Below are positions 60,535 through 64,000 of a DNA stretch of 64,000 nucleotides, one piece after another. Both the position numbers and the translations under genes were made by a program. Position 1 is the stretch's first letter; every line of letters begins with the position of its first letter. The notes beneath the pieces were generated by a model that worked only from the letters and a program-made list of their open reading frames with translations, had not been told where the DNA came from and did no database searches. The DNA is taken from positions 124,001-188,000 of the forward strand of contig CAYJLV010000002.1 of the NCBI GenBank assembly GCA_964371405.1, in the 5' to 3' direction. This DNA is from JAMHWF01 sp964371405 (GTDB lineage Bacteria; Pseudomonadota; Gammaproteobacteria; Burkholderiales; Burkholderiaceae_C).

Positions 60535-60917
60535 CGCAGGGCAAGAAAGTACTGATCGCCGACGACGAAGCCAACATCGTCGTCTCGCTCGAGTACCTGA
60601 TGCAGCGCGAAGGCCACGCCGTGCTCGTGGCGCGCGACGGCCCCGAGGCGCTGAAGATGATCGCGCGTGAGCGACCCGACCTGGTGCTGCTCGACGTGAT
60701 GATGCCGGGCATGAGCGGCTTCGAAGTCTGCCAGGCGGTGCGCGCCGACGCGGCGCTCGCCGGCACCAGGATCGTGATGCTGACGGCCAAGGGCCGCGAC
60801 ACCGATGTCGCCAAGGGCACTGCGCTGGGTGCCGACGCCTACGTGACCAAGCCGTTCTCGACGCGCGAGCTGGCCGACACGGTGCGCCTGCTGCTCGAAG
60901 GCGGCGCGGCGCGATGA
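60531..60917 (+). CDS. CheY-like single-domain response regulator
   Basis: A 128-residue receiver domain with no output domain. The acidic pocket DDE (residues 11-13), phospho-acceptor Asp55 in LLDVMMPGMSG, and the conserved Lys in YVTKPFS are present. It overlaps both the kinase and the exonuclease gene as ATGA. CrbR-type regulators carry a DNA-binding domain, so here the output must go through another protein, possibly the next gene product. Confidence 0.93.
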   Translation: MTQGKKVLIADDEANIVVSLEYLMQREGHAVLVARDGPEALKMIARERPDLVLLDVMMPGMSGFEVCQAVRADAALAGTRIVMLTAKGRDTDVAKGTALGADAYVTKPFSTRELADTVRLLLEGGAAR

Positions 60918-63094
60918 AGCCGGCCGAACGGCGCGAACTCGCCGTCGCTGCGCTGCCGGGCTTGGCGCTGGCCGTCTTCGCGCTGGCGCTCGGCTTGGGC
61001 TTCGCGGCGACGCTGGTGCCCGCCGAGCGCGCCGCGCTGGCGGCGATGCTCGAGCCGCGCGCCGCGCTGCTGCTGCTGGGATGGGTGGTGTTGTCGCTGG
61101 CGCTGGGCGCGCTGGCGCGGCGCGCGTGGCGGCGCTGGATCGCGGCACCGGCGCGGCTGGCCGAGCACGCCGGCGTGCTGCTGCTCGCCGCCGACGCCGG
61201 GCGCTCGATCGAGGCCGGCGGCGCTGCCCCGATCCGCGCGCTGGCGCAGATCATCAACGACTTCGCGAGCCAGCGCGACGCGCTGCGCGCCGACATCGAC
61301 GCGCGCGTGCGCGAGGCCAGCCGCGACGTCGAGCAGGAGCGCAACCGCCTCGCCGCACTGATGGCCGAGCTGACGCAGAGCGTCGTCGTCTGCAACCTCG
61401 ATGGCCGCATCCTGCTCTACAACCAGCGCGCGCGGCTGCAGTTCCGCGCGCTGTCGGAGGCGCCGACGCTCGCCGGCGGCGCCGAGCTGGTCGGGCTCGG
61501 CCGCTCGATCTATGCCGTGTTCGACCGCCAGCTCGTCGCGCACGCGCTCGAGAGCGTGCAGCAGCGGCTGCAGCGCGGCGCGGCGCACCCGTCGGCGCAG
61601 TTCGTCACGGCGACGCGCGCCGGCCAGCTGCTGCGCGTGCAGATGACGCCGGTGCGCGCCGGTGCGGCCGAGGCGGGCGCTGCGGGCGAGGCGCCGCTCG
61701 GCGGTTTCGTGCTGATGCTCGACAACATCACGCGCGACTTCGCCGACGAGTCGGCGCGCGATCGGCTGCTGCTGTTGCTCACGGAAAGCAGCCGCGCTTC
61801 GCTCGGCAACCTGCTGGCTGCCGTCGAGATGCTCGACCTGCCCGACGTCGACGCGGCGGCGCGTGAACGCTTTCATGGCGTGATCCGCGACGAGGTGCGC
61901 GCGATGAGTGCGCGCATCCGCGAGCTGGCCGATCACACGGCGCACACGATGAAGACGCGCTGGCCGCTCGAAGACATGCTCGGCGCCGACCTCGTCGCCG
62001 CGGCGCGGCGGCGCATCGAGACGCTCTACGGCTGCCGCACCGCGGCGGGCGAAGTCGACACTGCGCTCTGGCTCGAGGTCGACAGCTGGTCGCTGCTGCA
62101 GGTGCTGGTGGGGCTGGCGGGCCGGCTGGTGCGCGAGTACGAGGTGCGCGTCGTCGAGTTGCGGCTCGCGCGCGCCGGCGAGCGCGCGCAGCTCGACCTG
62201 GTGTGGACCGGCCAGGCGATGAGCACCGAAACCGTGATCGGCTGGGAGACCGATGCGATCGAAGTCGGCGGCGAGCGCATCGCGCTGACTGTGCGCGACG
62301 TGGTGGAGCGCCACGACGGCGCGTTCTGGTTCGAGCGCGAGCGCGTGCGTCATGCCGCCTTCTTCCGTTTCCTGCTGCCGCTGGCGCGCGAGGGCGGGGC
62401 GCTCGAGGCGGCGCAGTTCGTGCGCAGCGACAGCCGCCCCGAGTTCTACGACTTCGACCTGTTCGGCGCTTCGGAGCCGGCGCGCGAATGGGCCGAGCGC
62501 ACGCTGGTCGAGCTGACCTACACCGTGTTCGACACCGAGACGACGGGGTTGAACCCGTCGGAGGGCGACGAGATCCTGCAGATCGGCGCAACGCGCATCG
62601 TCGCCGGCAAGCTGCGCCGCCACGAGTGCTTCGAGCAGCTCGTCGATCCGCAGCGCGGCATCCCGGCTGCGGGCATCCCGATCCACGGCATCGAGCCGGC
62701 GATGGTCGCGGGCCAGCCGACCATCGACGCCGTGCTGCCGGCGTTCCACGCCTTCGCGCGCGACACCGTGCTGGTCGCGCACAACGCGGCGTTCGACATG
62801 CGCTTCCTGCAGTTGAAGCAGGCGCGCACCGGTGTGGCCTTCGAGCAGCCGGTGCTCGACACGCTGCTGCTGTCGGCCGTGGTCCACCCGCAGCAGGCGT
62901 CGCACCGGCTGGAGGAGATCGCCGAGCGGCTCGGCGTCACGGTAATCGGCCGCCACACCGCGCTCGGTGACGCCATCGTGACGGCCGAGATCTTCCTCAA
63001 GCTCGTGCCGCTGCTGGCGGCGCAGGGCATCGTCACGCTCGGCCAGGCGCGCGAGGCGGCGCAGCAGACCTACTACGCCCGGGTAGGCTACTGA
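60914..63094 (+). CDS. Membrane PAS/kinase-like sensor fused to a DnaQ-type 3'-5' exonuclease
   Basis: A 726-residue fusion. Two membrane helices (about 10-60) are followed by a HAMP-like region and a PAS domain (about 145-270). Residues 280-500 resemble a histidine kinase, but the H-box region reads LTESSRASLGNLLAAVEML, with no phospho-His, and the ATPase motifs are not recognisable. Residues 530-726 form a complete DEDDh exonuclease: FDTETTGL (Asp540, Glu542), AHNAAFDMRFL and HTALGDA. The degenerate kinase is probably a sensory or regulatory module. Translationally coupled to the regulator. Confidence 0.88.
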   Translation: MKPAERRELAVAALPGLALAVFALALGLGFAATLVPAERAALAAMLEPRAALLLLGWVVLSLALGALARRAWRRWIAAPARLAEHAGVLLLAADAGRSIEAGGAAPIRALAQIINDFASQRDALRADIDARVREASRDVEQERNRLAALMAELTQSVVVCNLDGRILLYNQRARLQFRALSEAPTLAGGAELVGLGRSIYAVFDRQLVAHALESVQQRLQRGAAHPSAQFVTATRAGQLLRVQMTPVRAGAAEAGAAGEAPLGGFVLMLDNITRDFADESARDRLLLLLTESSRASLGNLLAAVEMLDLPDVDAAARERFHGVIRDEVRAMSARIRELADHTAHTMKTRWPLEDMLGADLVAAARRRIETLYGCRTAAGEVDTALWLEVDSWSLLQVLVGLAGRLVREYEVRVVELRLARAGERAQLDLVWTGQAMSTETVIGWETDAIEVGGERIALTVRDVVERHDGAFWFERERVRHAAFFRFLLPLAREGGALEAAQFVRSDSRPEFYDFDLFGASEPAREWAERTLVELTYTVFDTETTGLNPSEGDEILQIGATRIVAGKLRRHECFEQLVDPQRGIPAAGIPIHGIEPAMVAGQPTIDAVLPAFHAFARDTVLVAHNAAFDMRFLQLKQARTGVAFEQPVLDTLLLSAVVHPQQASHRLEEIAERLGVTVIGRHTALGDAIVTAEIFLKLVPLLAAQGIVTLGQAREAAQQTYYARVGY

Positions 63095-63098
63095 ACTC

Positions 63099-64000
63099 GT
63101 GAAGCGCAAGGACGACGCCGACCGCCCCGGTTTCAACAGCCGCCTGTGGCGCCGCTTCGTCGCCATCGCACTGCCCTACTGGCGCGGCGACGAACGCGGG
63201 CGCGCCGGCGGCCTGCTCGCGCTGCTGGTGCTGCTGGTGCTCGGCCAGACCGGCTTTGCCGTGCTGTTCAACCACGAGACGGGCGAGTTCACGTCGGCGC
63301 TGGCGGCGCAGGATGCCGACCGCTTCTGGGCCTCGATGCGCCGCTACACCGTGCTGCTCGCCGCGGCCGTGCCGGTCTATGCCTTCTACTACTATGTGCG
63401 CGACATCCTCGGGCTGCAGTGGCGGCGCTGGCTGACGCACAGCTTCCTCGCGCGCTACTTCGCGCGCCGCGCCTACTACCGCCTGAACGCCGTCGCCGGC
63501 ATCGACAACCCCGATCAGCGCATCGCCGAGGACATCAACGCCTTCACGGCGCAGTCGCTGTACTTCTCGATGATCGTGCTGTCGGCGCTGATCCAGCTCG
63601 CGGCGTTCTCGGGCGTGCTGTGGTCGATCTCGCGCGGGCTGGTCGGGTTTCTCGTCGGCTATGCCTTCGTCGCCACCTTCTTCACCGCTTCCGTGTTCGG
63701 CCGGCGCCTGATCGGGCTGAACTTCCGGCAGCTGCAGCGCGAAGCCGACTTCCGCTTCAACCTCGTGCGCGTGCGCGAGCACGCCGAGCCGATCGCCTTC
63801 CACAACGGCGAGGCGCGCGAAATGTCGGCGCTGCAGCGCGTGTTCGAGGCCGTCGTCGTGAACTGGCGGCAGGTGCTGCGCTGGCAGCTCGGGCTCAACA
63901 CCTTCCAGTACGCGCACAGCTTCCTGACGACGGTGCTGCCCGTCGTCATCATCGCCAACGAAGTGCTCGCCGGCGAGCTGGAGGTCGGGCGCGCGATCCA
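63099..64000 (+). CDS. SbmA/BacA-like ABC transporter (5' part)
   Basis: The gene starts at GTG 63099, 4 bp after the exonuclease stop, and runs off the right edge; 300 codons are visible. The visible part is an N-terminal membrane domain of the SbmA/BacA/YddA family: WRRFVAIALPYWRG, the AFYYYVRDILGLQWRRWLT helix (19 residues), YYRLN, DNPDQRIAEDI and the later READFRFNLVRVREHAEPIA (20 residues) that are its signatures. The ATPase domain, if present, lies outside. These proteins import peptides or act as fused vitamin B12/ABC exporters. No promoter is seen, so it may be co-transcribed. Confidence 0.9.
   Translation, partial: MKRKDDADRPGFNSRLWRRFVAIALPYWRGDERGRAGGLLALLVLLVLGQTGFAVLFNHETGEFTSALAAQDADRFWASMRRYTVLLAAAVPVYAFYYYVRDILGLQWRRWLTHSFLARYFARRAYYRLNAVAGIDNPDQRIAEDINAFTAQSLYFSMIVLSALIQLAAFSGVLWSISRGLVGFLVGYAFVATFFTASVFGRRLIGLNFRQLQREADFRFNLVRVREHAEPIAFHNGEAREMSALQRVFEAVVVNWRQVLRWQLGLNTFQYAHSFLTTVLPVVIIANEVLAGELEVGRAI

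Overview
The window is about 70% GC, densely packed and uniform in codon use. Its gene content points to a betaproteobacterium, most likely a Burkholderiales of the Rubrivivax/Leptothrix/Piscinibacter type. The clues are an Entner-Doudoroff pair, a two-synthetase cyanophycin cluster, a Liv-type transporter joined to a CoA ligase, an acetate-permease/sensor-kinase block and a bufferin operon. The assignment is inferred from gene content and composition, because no rRNA or other phylogenetic marker is present.

Layout. 1-7.8 kb: a partial ChaC gene, an OmpA-domain protein, edd-eda, and on the minus strand gloA, a large GH94 phosphorylase and a SRAP-domain protein. 7.9-14.5 kb (minus strand): a damaged type I restriction-modification locus. 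Its hsdR is fused in frame to part of hsdS, an in-frame TAG then splits hsdS, and an intact hsdM, an AlbA_2/ATPase protein with a four-copy 12-bp repeat and a small zinc ribbon follow. The locus lies beside a tRNA-Ala(CGC). 14.8-18.4 kb: an alpha/beta hydrolase, then a rubrerythrin / Fe-S protein / DUF3501 cluster. 18.4-19.6 kb: a RES-Xre toxin-antitoxin pair with a clear promoter/operator. 19.7-23.7 kb: a complete bufABCD copper-bufferin operon (minus) diverging from an ECF sigma/NrsF anti-sigma pair (plus); the two share an 11-bp perfect inverted repeat that carries GTAACC -35 elements on both strands.

23.9-36.5 kb: livHMGF, an acyl-CoA synthetase and a Liv-type binding protein form one transport/activation operon. 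After it come a PAS-GGDEF diguanylate cyclase, a thioesterase, a thiolase and a FadJ-like protein that has lost its NAD-binding domain, which together suggest uptake and beta-oxidation of an unidentified carboxylic acid. 36.5-41.2 kb: amtB behind a good sigma-54 promoter, then a single-chain nuclease-methyltransferase RM gene cut by one TGA where a Trp codon is expected. 41.2-50.1 kb: a cyanophycin locus with DUF1854 and a zinc-ribbon ABC exporter on minus and CphA2-like and CphA synthetases on plus, next to a Tgl-like protein.

50.2-64 kb: an acyltransferase, a sulfide:quinone oxidoreductase group with a TlpA-like protein, and an acetate-uptake/signalling block (DUF485, ActP, DUF294, SSS-type histidine kinase, CheY-like regulator, and a DnaQ-type exonuclease fused to a degenerate sensor module). 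The window ends inside an SbmA/BacA-like ABC transporter. Many neighbours overlap by ATGA (bufB/C/D, sigma/nrsF, livM/G/F, DUF485/actP, kinase/regulator/exonuclease, hsdM/AlbA_2, ABC/DUF1854), which implies translational coupling and fixes many starts.
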